Assembly (NCBI GenBank): GCA_016704485.1
Contig: JADJAA010000001.1
Location: 2,509,501-2,573,500, forward strand
Direction of reading: 5' to 3'
Length of the DNA stretch: 64,000 bases
From: Flavobacteriales bacterium
GTDB lineage: Bacteria; Bacteroidota; Bacteroidia; Flavobacteriales_F; PHOS-HE28
The notes beneath the pieces were generated by a model. The model did not search any database, was not told where the DNA came from, and saw nothing but the letters and a program-made list of their open reading frames with translations. A program made the position numbers and the translations under genes. Below are positions 33,037 to 42,050 of this stretch, one piece after another (position 1 is the first letter of the stretch; each line of letters begins with the position of its first letter).

Positions 33037-34730
33037 TCCAAGCGATTCCTATTCAATTTCTGCAGTTTTCGCGTCCGGATCGCCTTTTTTCGCTCCGGTA
33101 CGGTCACGTAGCGTTTGCCATCGACCAGGGTCATATCACCGATCGCACTGATGGTGTGTACGCCTTGTCCGTAGTGCGTGTTCTTGAAGGGTTCCACATA
33201 GCTCACGGTCTCTTCCTTGAACTGATCCGGCGTCAGGACCAATACGCGATTCATCGCGATCCGGCCGCCATAGGTCTTGCTACTATCCTGCGCAGGGCGC
33301 CACAATTCATTCCCCTTCTGGAAGGGTGTACCACCCGGCCGTGCTGATCGGATATCGAATTTGATCGGGTTCAAGGTATGCGCTGTATACGGCCCCTCCA
33401 GGTCATTGCTCCAATAAGCGTAGAGCGTAACGTTGGTCAACGGGGCTTTGGTACCCATCAGCCACCAACGGCCATCGTGCTGGAACACGGTAGGGTCGAA
33501 CAACGGCTCATCCAACAAGATCTTGATGAAGTCCAGTCCTTCATTCGCGTCATTGACCCGGTACAGGGAAACATTTCCCTCGGCGGCACTTTCAGGGATC
33601 ACATACACAGTGTTGTTGTGCGTGACCACGTACGGGTAGGAGAGGTGCTTCTCGGTCTTGAGCATGGTCCGAGAGCGTTTGAGCGTATTGTCCGGCTTGG
33701 GGCGAATGCGCGCTAGTTCACCACGGTTCAAGGAATGCTCGAATTTCTCGTAGAGCACGTTCAACGCACCATCCTGAGCGATATATCCGAAGGGGTCGGC
33801 CCTAAAGGTTCCAGCCCCGGGTGCAGGTAACCAGCGTACATTCAAGCTGGGGTTTTCCTCTAATAGCGTATCAATGGATTGCGGCAGTATTCCGATGTTC
33901 CATTCCTCGTGCCTGTTCAGGTCGATACTATGAAAACGGGCTTTGTTTGCCATGCGTTTGCGCAAGAAGCCAAGGAACTTGAAGTTGCCCGGATAACGAT
34001 AGAGCTTGCCTTTTTCGAGCGGTGTTGGGCCTGTGGCAGCGGCGGTATTGCCAGCAAGGAATTCGCGCATGACCTGTGCAGGCCAGATCGCACTGTTGCT
34101 CAGCACGGCATCCAGCGTTTCCGTATGGCCGTGGTCGATCGTTTTGAACCACCCTTGGCGCAGGATCTGTCCGGCATCGAGGCTTTCGGAGAGGCGCTGG
34201 AGTACGGCACCGGTCACGGGGTCGCCCTCCATGATCTCCCAGAATGCAGGTGGACCTCCTCGGAATTTCGTAGGGTCACCGTGGTGGAAGCTCCACACGC
34301 CGTATGTAGGTAGTCTTAGGATGCCGCCTTGCAGAATATTGAATCCGAAACGCAACAGAACGTCCGGTGCATAGGCAGCAATAGCATTCAGGTCTTCCTG
34401 ATCAAACCGATCCACGGCACTATTGCCTTGTGTGATGCATTTCAACTGAGGAACAGTCGTGAATAACTCGCTTAGGTCCTCGTTGACCATCGCGTCCGGC
34501 TTTGACCAGCGCTTCCGGTATTGGCGGTACAACGCAGTGCGGAAAGGGTAGTGCGTTAGTTTTTGAAGGAAAGACCGATCGGTCCGGGCTTTCTTGTCGT
34601 TCACCACGAGCACTACCAAATCCACACCAGGTACGGTTAGTACATGCCGGATCGCATCGGCCTGCCAACGTTCAAAGGTGGTGCCGTTGCACAAGACCCC
34701 GACGCGAATGGTTGTCCTAGGCTCAGTCAT
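33033..34730 (-). CDS. Formyltransferase domain fused to GINT1-like beta-propeller domain
   Basis: 565 residues. Residues 1-250 resemble formyl transferases (methionyl-tRNA/ArnA type): 'LLRFGFNILQGGIL', 'WSFHHGDPTKFRGGPPAFWE' (catalytic His) and 'LSESLDAGQIL' (catalytic Asp). Residues of about 290-560 form a five-bladed, GH43-like region ('FRADPFGYIAQDGALNVLYEKFEH', 'DPTVFQHDGRWWLMGTKA', 'RPAQDSSKTYGGRIAMNRV'). It resembles the N-terminal domain of glucosamine inositolphosphorylceramide transferase. In the operon with a flippase and a GT4 enzyme it may N-formylate an aminosugar of a surface glycan. It overlaps both neighbours (4 and 8 bp). Confidence 0.78.
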   Translation of the reverse strand: MTEPRTTIRVGVLCNGTTFERWQADAIRHVLTVPGVDLVVLVVNDKKARTDRSFLQKLTHYPFRTALYRQYRKRWSKPDAMVNEDLSELFTTVPQLKCITQGNSAVDRFDQEDLNAIAAYAPDVLLRFGFNILQGGILRLPTYGVWSFHHGDPTKFRGGPPAFWEIMEGDPVTGAVLQRLSESLDAGQILRQGWFKTIDHGHTETLDAVLSNSAIWPAQVMREFLAGNTAAATGPTPLEKGKLYRYPGNFKFLGFLRKRMANKARFHSIDLNRHEEWNIGILPQSIDTLLEENPSLNVRWLPAPGAGTFRADPFGYIAQDGALNVLYEKFEHSLNRGELARIRPKPDNTLKRSRTMLKTEKHLSYPYVVTHNNTVYVIPESAAEGNVSLYRVNDANEGLDFIKILLDEPLFDPTVFQHDGRWWLMGTKAPLTNVTLYAYWSNDLEGPYTAHTLNPIKFDIRSARPGGTPFQKGNELWRPAQDSSKTYGGRIAMNRVLVLTPDQFKEETVSYVEPFKNTHYGQGVHTISAIGDMTLVDGKRYVTVPERKKAIRTRKLQKLNRNRLE

Positions 34731-35868
34731 TCAGTGCTTTCGTGTAGATCTTTGCAAGGGTTTCACCTACAACGCTTGGACTGAAGCGTTCACTCAATCC
34801 GGCGCGTATCTTAATTGGGTCATAGCTCTCCGCATCGTGCGTGATCTTGATCATCGCTTGCGCCAAGGCATTATCGTCATCTATGTCGATCAAGATCCCA
34901 TTTCCCGGTTCAACAAAGGCCATTGGTCCTCCGCATCGCGTGGCGATCACTGGTTTGCCTTGGGCAAGTGCTTCACCGGTCACTACACTAAAGGTTTCCA
35001 CACGACTGTTGATGATCACCGCGCTAACGGTTGCCATATGATCCAGAACGCCGGTATTGGGCAATCGACCTAAGAAGGCTACCGAACGGCTCAATCCTTT
35101 CGATGCAGCGAGTTTTTGAAGGGTATCCCGATCCGGACCGTCGCCGATCACGCTCAAGCGCAGTCCCGGCTCAGTTTGGCGAGCGATGTGCAATGCGTTG
35201 AGGACTCCGCTCACATTCTTGGTCTTGTCTACCAGATCCGCGACCATCAGGAATTGGCCGGGTTTTACACGCGGTGGTAAGGGGCGGTCGAGCCCCGGTA
35301 TCACATTGGGGGCAACGTCATACTTCGCTGTGAATCCCAATTTGATCAGTTGATCTCCCAGAAAGCTTGATACGGCTGTTACCCCCTTCGCCCGTCGGAA
35401 GAAGAAATGGCTTGCCGCTAAATACGTGGCACTCTTTTTTTCGATCGTGCCATCAAGGTATTCACTGCTCTGTTCACCGATGATGTACGGAATACGGAAC
35501 TTCCTGCTGAACAACCAAGCGACCAATGCGGGTCTGGTCATGATGTAGGCGTGCGTGAGATCCGGCTTGCCACGTTCTTGCCAAATGCGCTGTTGGCCTC
35601 GGTTCGCAGCACGCAAATAGCGACGTAGGTTGATCAGCTTCCGCATCACACCAATTGGGTTCCGGTTATGCCGATAAGGGATACGGAGTTCCCACAGGTC
35701 CTTCGTTGTTTCTACCGTTTCCTGTAGATCATTATCCTCTACCGCTTCGATGACCAGCACGGACATTTTCACGTAGCTGGATGCTGCCTCCGCCTGTTTC
35801 CGTAGAAAATCCCCGAGCTGCGGATCTTGCCTACCGGGGTACCATTTGGGTATGAATAGAACGTGCAT
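34723..35868 (-). CDS. GT4-family glycosyltransferase
   Basis: 381 residues, GT-B fold. N-terminal 'MHVLFIPKWYPGRQDPQLGDFLRKQAEA' is typical of GT4 enzymes. The C-terminal half has 'LSVIGDGPDRDTLQKLA', 'VAFLGRLPN' and the donor-binding E-x7-E-type motif in 'SRVETFSVVTGEALAQGKPVIATRCGGP'. It adds a sugar to a growing surface polysaccharide or glycolipid. First gene of the three-gene glycan operon, overlapping the formyltransferase-fusion gene by 8 bp. Confidence 0.9.
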   Translation of the reverse strand: MHVLFIPKWYPGRQDPQLGDFLRKQAEAASSYVKMSVLVIEAVEDNDLQETVETTKDLWELRIPYRHNRNPIGVMRKLINLRRYLRAANRGQQRIWQERGKPDLTHAYIMTRPALVAWLFSRKFRIPYIIGEQSSEYLDGTIEKKSATYLAASHFFFRRAKGVTAVSSFLGDQLIKLGFTAKYDVAPNVIPGLDRPLPPRVKPGQFLMVADLVDKTKNVSGVLNALHIARQTEPGLRLSVIGDGPDRDTLQKLAASKGLSRSVAFLGRLPNTGVLDHMATVSAVIINSRVETFSVVTGEALAQGKPVIATRCGGPMAFVEPGNGILIDIDDDNALAQAMIKITHDAESYDPIKIRAGLSERFSPSVVGETLAKIYTKALND

Positions 35869-35971
35869 CCTTTACGGTTGCGCAAAGTAAGTTAGTTGTC
35901 TGAGTGAAGGGATACGGTTGATCGAATGCAGATCATCGCGGAACACCGAACGGAATGAGCAATGCAAGTAT

Positions 35972-35979
35972 TACATTTG
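35972..35979 (+). promoter_or_regulatory. -7 box of the tRNA-His promoter
   Basis: TACATTTG is an exact match to TAnnTTTG, 31 bp before the tRNA 5' end. No clear TTG is found at -33, so the upstream element is weak. Confidence 0.45.
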
Positions 35980-36009
35980 CAGCCCCCAAGCTGAAAGGTG
36001 AAGGGTAAT

Positions 36010-36084
36010 GGTGGTTGTAGCTCAGTTGGTTAGAGCGCCGGATTGTGATTCCGGAGGTCGCCGGTTCAACCCCGGTCATCCACC
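36010..36084 (+). tRNA. tRNA-His (GTG anticodon)
   Basis: Full cloverleaf: acceptor GTGGTTG/CATCCAC (one T-T mismatch), D arm GCTC...GAGC, anticodon arm CCGGA-TTGTGAT-TCCGG with anticodon GTG, T arm GCCGG-TTCAACC-CCGGT. The G at 36010 can supply the extra 5' G-1 of tRNA-His. No CCA is encoded. A terminator follows at once. Confidence 0.95.
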
Positions 36085-36090
36085 CACATA

Positions 36091-36118
36091 AAAAGCTCCG
36101 TTCGCGGGGCTTTTTTTT
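36091..36118 (+). terminator. Rho-independent terminator after tRNA-His
   Basis: AAAAGCTCCG-TTCG-CGGGGCTTTT with a run of eight T. Stable tetraloop stem, immediately downstream of the tRNA. Confidence 0.85.
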
Positions 36119-36200
36119 AGTGCTGTATTCGTGGTCGTAGACTAGGCTGTACACTACGGAACCCTTAAACTTGTGGCCCGATAAAAGGAAACGATACAGT

Positions 36201-37505
36201 ATGTTCATCTTAATGGCCGTCATTTTTGTTCTAGGCTATATCGCCATTGCTCTGGAACACCCGTTACACATCAATAAGGCCGCATCGGCGATATTGGTCG
36301 GTGCGCTGGTGTGGGCGGTGCTCATGCTGGGCCAGGACAGTATATTTCCCGATGGTGCTGAGCATGGTTCCGATGGCTTGATACACCAACTGCATGAGCA
36401 CTTAGGCGAGATCGGTAGCATTCTGTTCTTCCTGATGGGCGCCATGACCATCGTCGAGCTGATAGACGTTTACGAAGGCTTCCGTGTGATCACTGATCGG
36501 ATCACATCCACGAAGAAGACGAGTTTGATGTGGATCGTGGGTATCCTTACGTTCTTTCTGAGCGCAGTACTGGATAACCTTACCACCACGATCGTCATGT
36601 GCGCGCTTTTGCGCAAGTTGATCAAGGACAAGGAGACACTCTGGATCTTTACCGGTGTGGTCGTGATCGCTGCAAACGCTGGCGGCGCTTGGAGCCCGAT
36701 CGGTGATGTTACCACGATAATGCTTTGGGTGGGTGGTCAGGTCACCACATTCAATATCATGATGAAGTTGATCCTTCCTAGCTTGGTGTGCGTTGTGCTG
36801 CCATTATTATGGATCGGCCGCATGCTCAAAGGAAACATCGAACGCCCGGATAAGGTAAAGTTGACAGGGCACCACCAAAGCAACGTGACCGATGGTGAGC
36901 GTTCGTTGGTCTTTTGGTTGGGTGTTTCGGCACTCTTGTTCGTGCCCGTGTTCAAAGCGATCACCCATTTACCTCCGTTCGTTGGCGTAATGTTAGGCCT
37001 AGGTGTTCTTTGGATAGTTACCGAGATCCTCCATCAACGCAGTAATGCTGATCAACGCGGCGATCTCCTGGTTTCCGCTGTACTGCGTAAGATCGATCTG
37101 CCTAGCGTTCTGTTCTTCTTAGGGATCCTGGTCGCCGTTGCTGGGTTGCAGGTCGCAGGCCATTTGACCTTACTGGCCAAAGGGTTGGACAGTGCATTAG
37201 GAGATATTTATTTGATCAACGGCGCCATCGGAGTGCTCTCGGCCATTGTGGATAACGTCCCATTGGTTGCTGCCGCCATGGGCATGTATCCCATGAGCCA
37301 ATATCCGGCAGATCATTTATTCTGGGAGTTGCTTGCTCTATGTGCAGGTACAGGCGGTAGCTTATTGATCATCGGTTCCGCTGCTGGCGTTGCCGCGATG
37401 GGGATCATTAACATCGATTTCATCTGGTACCTGAAGAAAATGACCTTCCCAGCCGTGCTTGGATACCTTGGTGGTATTGTCACATTCTGGTTGATCTGGA
37501 ATTAG
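36201..37505 (+). CDS. nhaD: Sodium:proton antiporter NhaD
   Basis: 434 residues from ATG 36201 (MFILMAVIFVLGYIAIALEHP), about 12 TM helices. 'ALEHPLHINKAASAILVGALVWA', 'VLDNLTTTIVMCALLRKLI' and 'NAGGAWSPIGDVTTIMLW' are characteristic of the NhaD family (ion transporter superfamily), and 'AIVDNVPLVAAAMGM' is the second symmetric half. It exchanges Na+ (or Li+) for H+ at the inner membrane, giving salt and pH tolerance. Monocistronic, between the two tRNA genes. Confidence 0.92.
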   Translation: MFILMAVIFVLGYIAIALEHPLHINKAASAILVGALVWAVLMLGQDSIFPDGAEHGSDGLIHQLHEHLGEIGSILFFLMGAMTIVELIDVYEGFRVITDRITSTKKTSLMWIVGILTFFLSAVLDNLTTTIVMCALLRKLIKDKETLWIFTGVVVIAANAGGAWSPIGDVTTIMLWVGGQVTTFNIMMKLILPSLVCVVLPLLWIGRMLKGNIERPDKVKLTGHHQSNVTDGERSLVFWLGVSALLFVPVFKAITHLPPFVGVMLGLGVLWIVTEILHQRSNADQRGDLLVSAVLRKIDLPSVLFFLGILVAVAGLQVAGHLTLLAKGLDSALGDIYLINGAIGVLSAIVDNVPLVAAAMGMYPMSQYPADHLFWELLALCAGTGGSLLIIGSAAGVAAMGIINIDFIWYLKKMTFPAVLGYLGGIVTFWLIWN

Positions 37506-37802
37506 TAAGGGTTAAGGATAGAACGCTGATGACGCTGAAAGAGATGATCAACGCAGATGAGAGAAATAAGCTACGAAGCGTTGGCTTCAATGGATAATCG
37601 CTATGCGATGCACCTGTAGTTGATCCTGCGTATTTTCAAGCGAACTCGAAGGCTTCTAAGGATAAGATCACTATAGCACGGAATTCACCTCCTTTAAGAC
37701 AGTCTATCCCTTTTTGGGTGGGCTTCCAGTAAAGGCCGCACTCGCTTCGCTCGCTGGCTTATTTCTTATTGGGCCTTTACTGAAGCTTTGCTTGGTTCGG
37801 TC
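37506..37802. other. Intergenic stretch, no gene seen
   Basis: About 300 bp with no plausible gene. Around 37525-37560 there is repetitive 'gaacgctgatgacgctgaaag...aacgcagatgagag' sequence, resembling degenerate intergenic repeats. At about 37727-37787 the segments CTTCCAGTAAAGGCC and GGCCTTTACTGAAG are near-complementary and could form a long hairpin. Confidence 0.4.
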
Positions 37803-37839
37803 CAAAAAGAAATAAGCCTTGCACTTCGTGCGCGGCTTT
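37803..37839 (-). terminator. Terminator after tRNA-Ser
   Basis: On the minus strand AAAGCCGCGCAC-GAA-GTGCAAGGCTT pairs with two internal mismatches and is followed by ATTTCTTTTT. It begins 8 bp after the tRNA 3' end. Confidence 0.6.
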
Positions 37840-37845
37840 GACTTT

Positions 37846-37933
<88 letters not shown>

Positions 37934-37952
37934 GTTTTGGTTTTTAGGGCCG

Positions 37953-37960
37953 CGAAGATA
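37953..37960 (-). promoter_or_regulatory. -7 box candidate for tRNA-Ser
   Basis: TATCTTCG on the minus strand, one mismatch from TAnnTTTG, 20 bp upstream of the tRNA start. No TTG is at the expected -33 position. Confidence 0.4.
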
Positions 37961-38035
37961 GGACTGTCGTACCGAACCTAGCGTTGGAGTTGATCACTTA
38001 GTTTTTCCCCAACTTCAACCCTTCAAATACGCGAC

Positions 38036-38524
38036 ATGACACAAGGACAACAATTAGCCCAAATGATGGGCCGCTCACGCGAGTACACCATGTTGTACTT
38101 CAACAAGCTGAAAGATCAGGACCTGCAAAGGCTTTTTGTTTGCGAGGGTGTTCCACTCAACACCGCGTATTGGGTGATAGCACACCTTACGGCCAGCCAG
38201 AACGGCCTTATTCTGATGGCCACAGGTGGCGAGTTCAAAAAATTCTCATGGGCCAAACATTTCATGCCTGGTGCCCAGCAGGTACCTATCGCCGATCGTC
38301 CTCCTTTCGATGAGGTGCTCACGTTGTTCCATTCGATCCACGCGAAGTCGATCGCACATGTTGCAGGACTGACGGATGAAGCCTTGCAAGGACCTAACTT
38401 GACAGGGATAGCGATGATCGGTCATACCGTGCATGATGTGGTAACCCATTCAATTCGACATGAAGCCCTGCATGCCGGACATCTTAGCTGGCTGTGCAAA
38501 CTGTGCGGCGTAAAAACAATGTGA
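38036..38524 (+). CDS. DinB-like four-helix protein
   Basis: 162 residues. Four-helix bundle pattern with the histidines that form the DinB/YfiT metal site: 'YWVIAHLTASQNGL' (first His) and 'DVVTHSIRHEALHAGHLSWL' (last two). DinB-like proteins act as metal-dependent thiol transferases (bacillithiol, mycothiol) in some species. That may fit an organism that makes bacillithiol, but substrate and activity are not shown. Confidence 0.8.
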   Translation: MTQGQQLAQMMGRSREYTMLYFNKLKDQDLQRLFVCEGVPLNTAYWVIAHLTASQNGLILMATGGEFKKFSWAKHFMPGAQQVPIADRPPFDEVLTLFHSIHAKSIAHVAGLTDEALQGPNLTGIAMIGHTVHDVVTHSIRHEALHAGHLSWLCKLCGVKTM

Positions 38525-38599
38525 TCCCGGTTGAATGCCAACGGTTCATGCGTGACCTTTGGCGGATACAAGCGGTCATACACATCGCCCGTTCTGTGA

Positions 38600-39511
38600 A
38601 TGGCAATTCCAAGTGATAAAATAGCACTCTTTACTAGCGTTCCACCGAATTTGGTGCGGATGGTGGATGGTGTTGATGTGGGTGCTCAGTACCAGCTCGA
38701 TTGCATGCGCTCATGGGATGCGTTGGGTTTTCCGGTCACGTCGTTAAACCCGACCCCGGAATTGCATTTACTTGCAACCAGATTCCCGAACCTGAGGACA
38801 GTAGCGGTTCCCAGAGCACAACACCCTGCGATCACACGACCGCTCGTAGCGCTGAACGATCTGCTTGATCGGGTTCTGGATGACGATGCCGAGGTGATCG
38901 TTCTCGTGAATGCGGATATTGAATTGGCCGGATTCAAGGAATTGAGATCGACCTTGGAAGGCGTTACCGCCGGACACGCACTTGTAGGTCAACGCATGGA
39001 ACTTGTTACGCCGGATTCTACGGATGGTCAGGTTTGCACTGCGGGATTTGATGTCTTCGCGATACACCGCAATGACCTAAGCCAACTGCGGACCTACGTA
39101 CCCTTGTTCATTGGTGCACCGTGGTGGGATTACCATATGGTAGCACAGCTCGTTCTGAATACTATTTCTGTAAACACGTTGGATCCCAAACATATCCATC
39201 ATTTGAGCCATTCTGGAGGCTGGAGCATTGATCTTTGGAATGCATTGGGTGTAGAATTCGGGCGAGACCTTTTGAAACGGATACGTCGACAAGGATCGGA
39301 ACACGGAGCAGCCAAGAATGCACGACTGACGGTGCTTTTGAAGGAGTTTGAGCTTAAGATCCGCAGGGGACAACGCCCCGCGTTCAAAGCCGCAGTACGC
39401 CAATTAGTAGGACATTCACAGGGTATTCTTGAGATGGATGATCTACATCGGTTCGCAGCATTGTTCACTGAGTTTATTACATCCGACCTGATATTTGTTC
39501 CGCCTTCATGA
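38600..39511 (+). CDS. GT-A-like glycosyltransferase-fold protein
   Basis: 303 residues, no signal peptide. 'YQLDCMRSWDALGFPVTSLNP' and 'DDDAEVIVLVNADIELAGFKEL' look like the nucleotide-sugar half of a GT-A fold, where 'NADIEL' takes the place of the DxD motif. 'FIGAPWWDYHMVAQLVL' and 'LDPKHIHHLSHSGGWS' probably line the acceptor site. No precise family recognised; a soluble sugar transferase or a relative is the best guess. It follows the DinB-like gene by 75 bp. Confidence 0.6.
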   Translation: MAIPSDKIALFTSVPPNLVRMVDGVDVGAQYQLDCMRSWDALGFPVTSLNPTPELHLLATRFPNLRTVAVPRAQHPAITRPLVALNDLLDRVLDDDAEVIVLVNADIELAGFKELRSTLEGVTAGHALVGQRMELVTPDSTDGQVCTAGFDVFAIHRNDLSQLRTYVPLFIGAPWWDYHMVAQLVLNTISVNTLDPKHIHHLSHSGGWSIDLWNALGVEFGRDLLKRIRRQGSEHGAAKNARLTVLLKEFELKIRRGQRPAFKAAVRQLVGHSQGILEMDDLHRFAALFTEFITSDLIFVPPS

Positions 39512-39618
39512 ACGCTCATCCTATATTAGCCTTTCTCGCGCCATGTGAAATCCGGGAATGCGATAGTCACTGTTAGTTTCTCATCCTTAAGTTGGTAAGA
39601 GATCTTTGTAATTTGAAC

Positions 39619-39990
39619 ATGCCAAGACCTATTTTTCTCGCAGGTAGACTCGCCTTACTAGTTGCAATTTCAGGATGCTACTATGACAATGAACAGGAAT
39701 TGTACCCATACAGGTTTTGCAATATTGGCGATGTGAACGATGCGGATCTTTATGTGAATAAAGTAGAACCCATCATTCAGAGCAGGTGTGCAATTCCGGG
39801 CTGCCACGTATCCGGACCAAATACTGCTCCGGGTGACTTTACCCAATATGTTGAAGTGAAAGCAGTAGTGGACAATGGAAGATTCCAAACCTTTGTACTT
39901 GTGGATAGGTCCATGCCATCGAACGGTACATTATCTGCTTGCGATCTGGAAAAGCTACAGGTCTGGGTAAACGCAGGAGCCCCAAATTGA
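39619..39990 (+). CDS. Cytochrome-c-like lipoprotein with CX4CH site
   Basis: 123 residues from ATG 39619. Signal peptide with lipobox (LLVAISGC). The mature chain has 'VEPIIQSRCAIPGCHVSG', and ends 'MPSNGTLSACDLEKLQVWVNAGAPN'. This layout (I.P.....C....CH ... M...L....l..W...GA) is that of small monohaem cytochrome c domains, but the spacing is C-x4-CH instead of C-x2-CH. The distal Met of 'RSMPSNG' could be the sixth ligand. First gene of a four-gene operon; haem attachment is inferred, not certain. Confidence 0.7.
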   Translation: MPRPIFLAGRLALLVAISGCYYDNEQELYPYRFCNIGDVNDADLYVNKVEPIIQSRCAIPGCHVSGPNTAPGDFTQYVEVKAVVDNGRFQTFVLVDRSMPSNGTLSACDLEKLQVWVNAGAPN

Positions 39991-39998
39991 TATTCAGC

Positions 39999-40421
39999 AT
40001 GAGACCAAAGACCATGATCGCCGTAGCAGCTACCATCGCTCTTGTGGGTGGAGGTAGGTATGCCTGGAGTGAATTCAATAGAGGACTGGCGGAGACCGAT
40101 ACAATGCCGGTCAAAGAAAGCGTTACAGCGGATGCACTTTACCAAGCATTCAGTTCAGACGAAAAAGCGGCCACGGACAGGTTCGTTGGCCACGTTGAAC
40201 AGGTGATCCAAGTGTCCGGAACCATTCGTTCCGTGGATCCCACGAGCAACGATCGGATCAATGTGACCTTGGAAACCGGTGATGCATTGGCCGGTGTGGT
40301 CTGCGAGTTTGAAAAGAACGACATGCCGAACGAATGGAAAGCAGGAGACCAAGCTTCCATTAAAGGGATCTGTACCGGCATGCTTTTGGATATTGTACTC
40401 ATTCGATGTAAAGCATCGTGA
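39999..40421 (+). CDS. OB-fold (tRNA_anti-like) exported protein
   Basis: 140 residues from ATG 39999. N-terminal TM/signal 'MIAVAATIALVGGGRYAW'. The rest is an OB-fold: 'ADALYQAFSSDEKAATDRFVGHVEQVIQVSGTI', 'INVTLETGDALAGVVCEF', 'WKAGDQASIKGICTG', matching the tRNA_anti-like domain of small Bacteroidota proteins. Likely periplasmic. The start is 9 bp after the upstream cytochrome-like gene, and YceI and DUF5777 genes follow, an arrangement that suggests a shared envelope role. Confidence 0.75.
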   Translation: MRPKTMIAVAATIALVGGGRYAWSEFNRGLAETDTMPVKESVTADALYQAFSSDEKAATDRFVGHVEQVIQVSGTIRSVDPTSNDRINVTLETGDALAGVVCEFEKNDMPNEWKAGDQASIKGICTGMLLDIVLIRCKAS

Positions 40422-40483
40422 GCCTAAGAGCCTGCCCATATTTACCAATGGAAATTCTACTCGAAATGAAAAACAGAAAGAAC

Positions 40484-41026
40484 ATGAAGAAATTGATGCT
40501 TATAGCCGCATTATTGCCCTTAGGCCTATGCGCACAGGATAGGTATGCCACGCGTGATGGTAATATCACGTTCACATCAGATACGCCCGTGGAAAAGATC
40601 CATGCGGAGAATGGCAAGGTGACGTGTGTTTTCGATGCAGCTACGGGTGCTATTGAATTCGCGGCATTGATCCGTGGGTTCGAGTTCGAAAAAGCGTTGA
40701 TGCAGGAACACTTCAACGAGAATTATATGGAAAGTGCCAAGTTCCCTAAAGCTACGTTCAAAGGCACACTTACCGGTTTGCCGGAAGGGGCATCGAAACC
40801 CGGAACTTATCCCGTGACCGCGGCGGGGGTTCTTTCGATCCACGGTGTTACAAAAGGGATCGAGGAAAAAGCGACCATCGTGGTGAACGAGGACGGTACC
40901 ATGAAAGCTGATTGTACATTCATTGTTGCTCCGGAGGATCACGATATCGTGATCCCTAGTGTTGTACGAAAGAGCATTGCAGAAACCGTTCAGGTAGTTG
41001 TGGCGCTGGTACTTGCCAAAATGTGA
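40484..41026 (+). CDS. YceI-like lipocalin-fold protein
   Basis: 180 residues from ATG 40484 (MKKLMLIAALLPLGLCAQ signal peptide); an ATG at 40466 is also possible. YceI domain: 'YATRDGNITFTSDTPVEKI', 'FEKALMQEHFNENYMESAKFPKATFKG', 'YPVTAAGVLSIHGVTK'. YceI proteins bind polyisoprenoids or similar lipids in a barrel and are periplasmic. Position between the OB-fold and DUF5777 genes is a recurring Bacteroidota operon. Confidence 0.88.
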   Translation: MKKLMLIAALLPLGLCAQDRYATRDGNITFTSDTPVEKIHAENGKVTCVFDAATGAIEFAALIRGFEFEKALMQEHFNENYMESAKFPKATFKGTLTGLPEGASKPGTYPVTAAGVLSIHGVTKGIEEKATIVVNEDGTMKADCTFIVAPEDHDIVIPSVVRKSIAETVQVVVALVLAKM

Positions 41027-41066
41027 TCCATTGTATCGTTGTTTTCTTCTATTTCCGCCTTTGTCG

Positions 41067-42008
41067 ATGCTAAGAAAGTTCGTGTTCGCCCTGTTGAGTG
41101 TTTCCACAGCCGTTTCTGCCAATGCCCAAGATGACCTTTTGGATCTTCTTGGTGCCGAAGAAACAGGGCCGCTCTATTCAACGGCCAGTTTCAAGACCAC
41201 TCGGGTGATCAATGGCCAGAGCATTGAGAACGTGGGTCATGGAGTGCTCGATTTCAAGATCGGGCACCGCTTCGGAACGTTGGAAGAAGGCATTACCAAT
41301 TTTTTCGGACTCGATCAAAGCTCGGTCCGCATTGGGTTTGATTATGGTGTTACCGACCGATTGATGATCGGAGTAGGCCGTAGTGGATATCAGAAAACAG
41401 TAGATGGTTTCGCCAAGTATAAGATCCTCCGCCAATGTGAAGAAGGATGTGGCATGCCCATTACCGCTTCGTTCGTATTGGGATCTTCCGTAACGACATT
41501 GGTAGCACAGGAGGTTCCATGGTATGCGCCCGGGCAGGAAGATCATTTTTCACATCGGTTATCGTACAATATGCAGTTGGTGATCGGTCGTAAGTTCTCT
41601 GAGGGGATCTCATTGCAGATCACTCCAGGGGTCATTCACCGGAATTTGACAACGTATTCGGATGATAAGAACGACGTGATCAATATTGGCATCGGCGGTC
41701 GTGTGAAACTATCCAAGCGTGTTGCTTTCAGCGCAGAGTATTTCTACGTGCTGCCCGATCAAATGCACGAATATTCCGCTGCTCAATTGAATGCGAACCC
41801 GAACTTGAAACCGACCAATTCCTTATCCGTAGGGTTTGATATCGAGACCGGTGGTCACGTTTTCCAGTTACATTTTACCAACAGTACGGGAATGTTCGAA
41901 CGAGCGTTCATTACCGAGACCACCAACCACTGGGATAAGCGCGAGATCCATTACGGATTCAATATCTCACGGGTATTCACGCTGCATACACCGAAAAAGA
42001 AGTCGTAA
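41067..42008 (+). CDS. DUF5777 outer-membrane beta-barrel-like protein
   Basis: 313 residues from ATG 41067 (MLRKFVFALLSVSTAVSANAQ signal peptide). 'TGPLYSTASFKTTRVINGQSIENVGHGVLDFKIGHRFG' is the family start; alternating beta strands follow ('SVRIGFDYGVTDRLMIGVGRSG', 'FQLHFTNSTGMFERAFI') and it ends 'NISRVFTL'. Predicted outer-membrane barrel. Last gene of the operon with the cytochrome-like, OB-fold and YceI proteins; together they may handle a haem or redox component at the envelope. Confidence 0.85.
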   Translation: MLRKFVFALLSVSTAVSANAQDDLLDLLGAEETGPLYSTASFKTTRVINGQSIENVGHGVLDFKIGHRFGTLEEGITNFFGLDQSSVRIGFDYGVTDRLMIGVGRSGYQKTVDGFAKYKILRQCEEGCGMPITASFVLGSSVTTLVAQEVPWYAPGQEDHFSHRLSYNMQLVIGRKFSEGISLQITPGVIHRNLTTYSDDKNDVINIGIGGRVKLSKRVAFSAEYFYVLPDQMHEYSAAQLNANPNLKPTNSLSVGFDIETGGHVFQLHFTNSTGMFERAFITETTNHWDKREIHYGFNISRVFTLHTPKKKS

Positions 42009-42050
42009 CGCGTTGTCCAAAGGGAACTCGGATCAACCAACGACGAATAT

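Noticed and set aside
38600..39511. Confident glycosyltransferase family assignment
   Set aside because: Only the NADIEL segment and fold-like pattern support it; no definite family motif or DxD, so it is listed as GT-A-like with reduced confidence.
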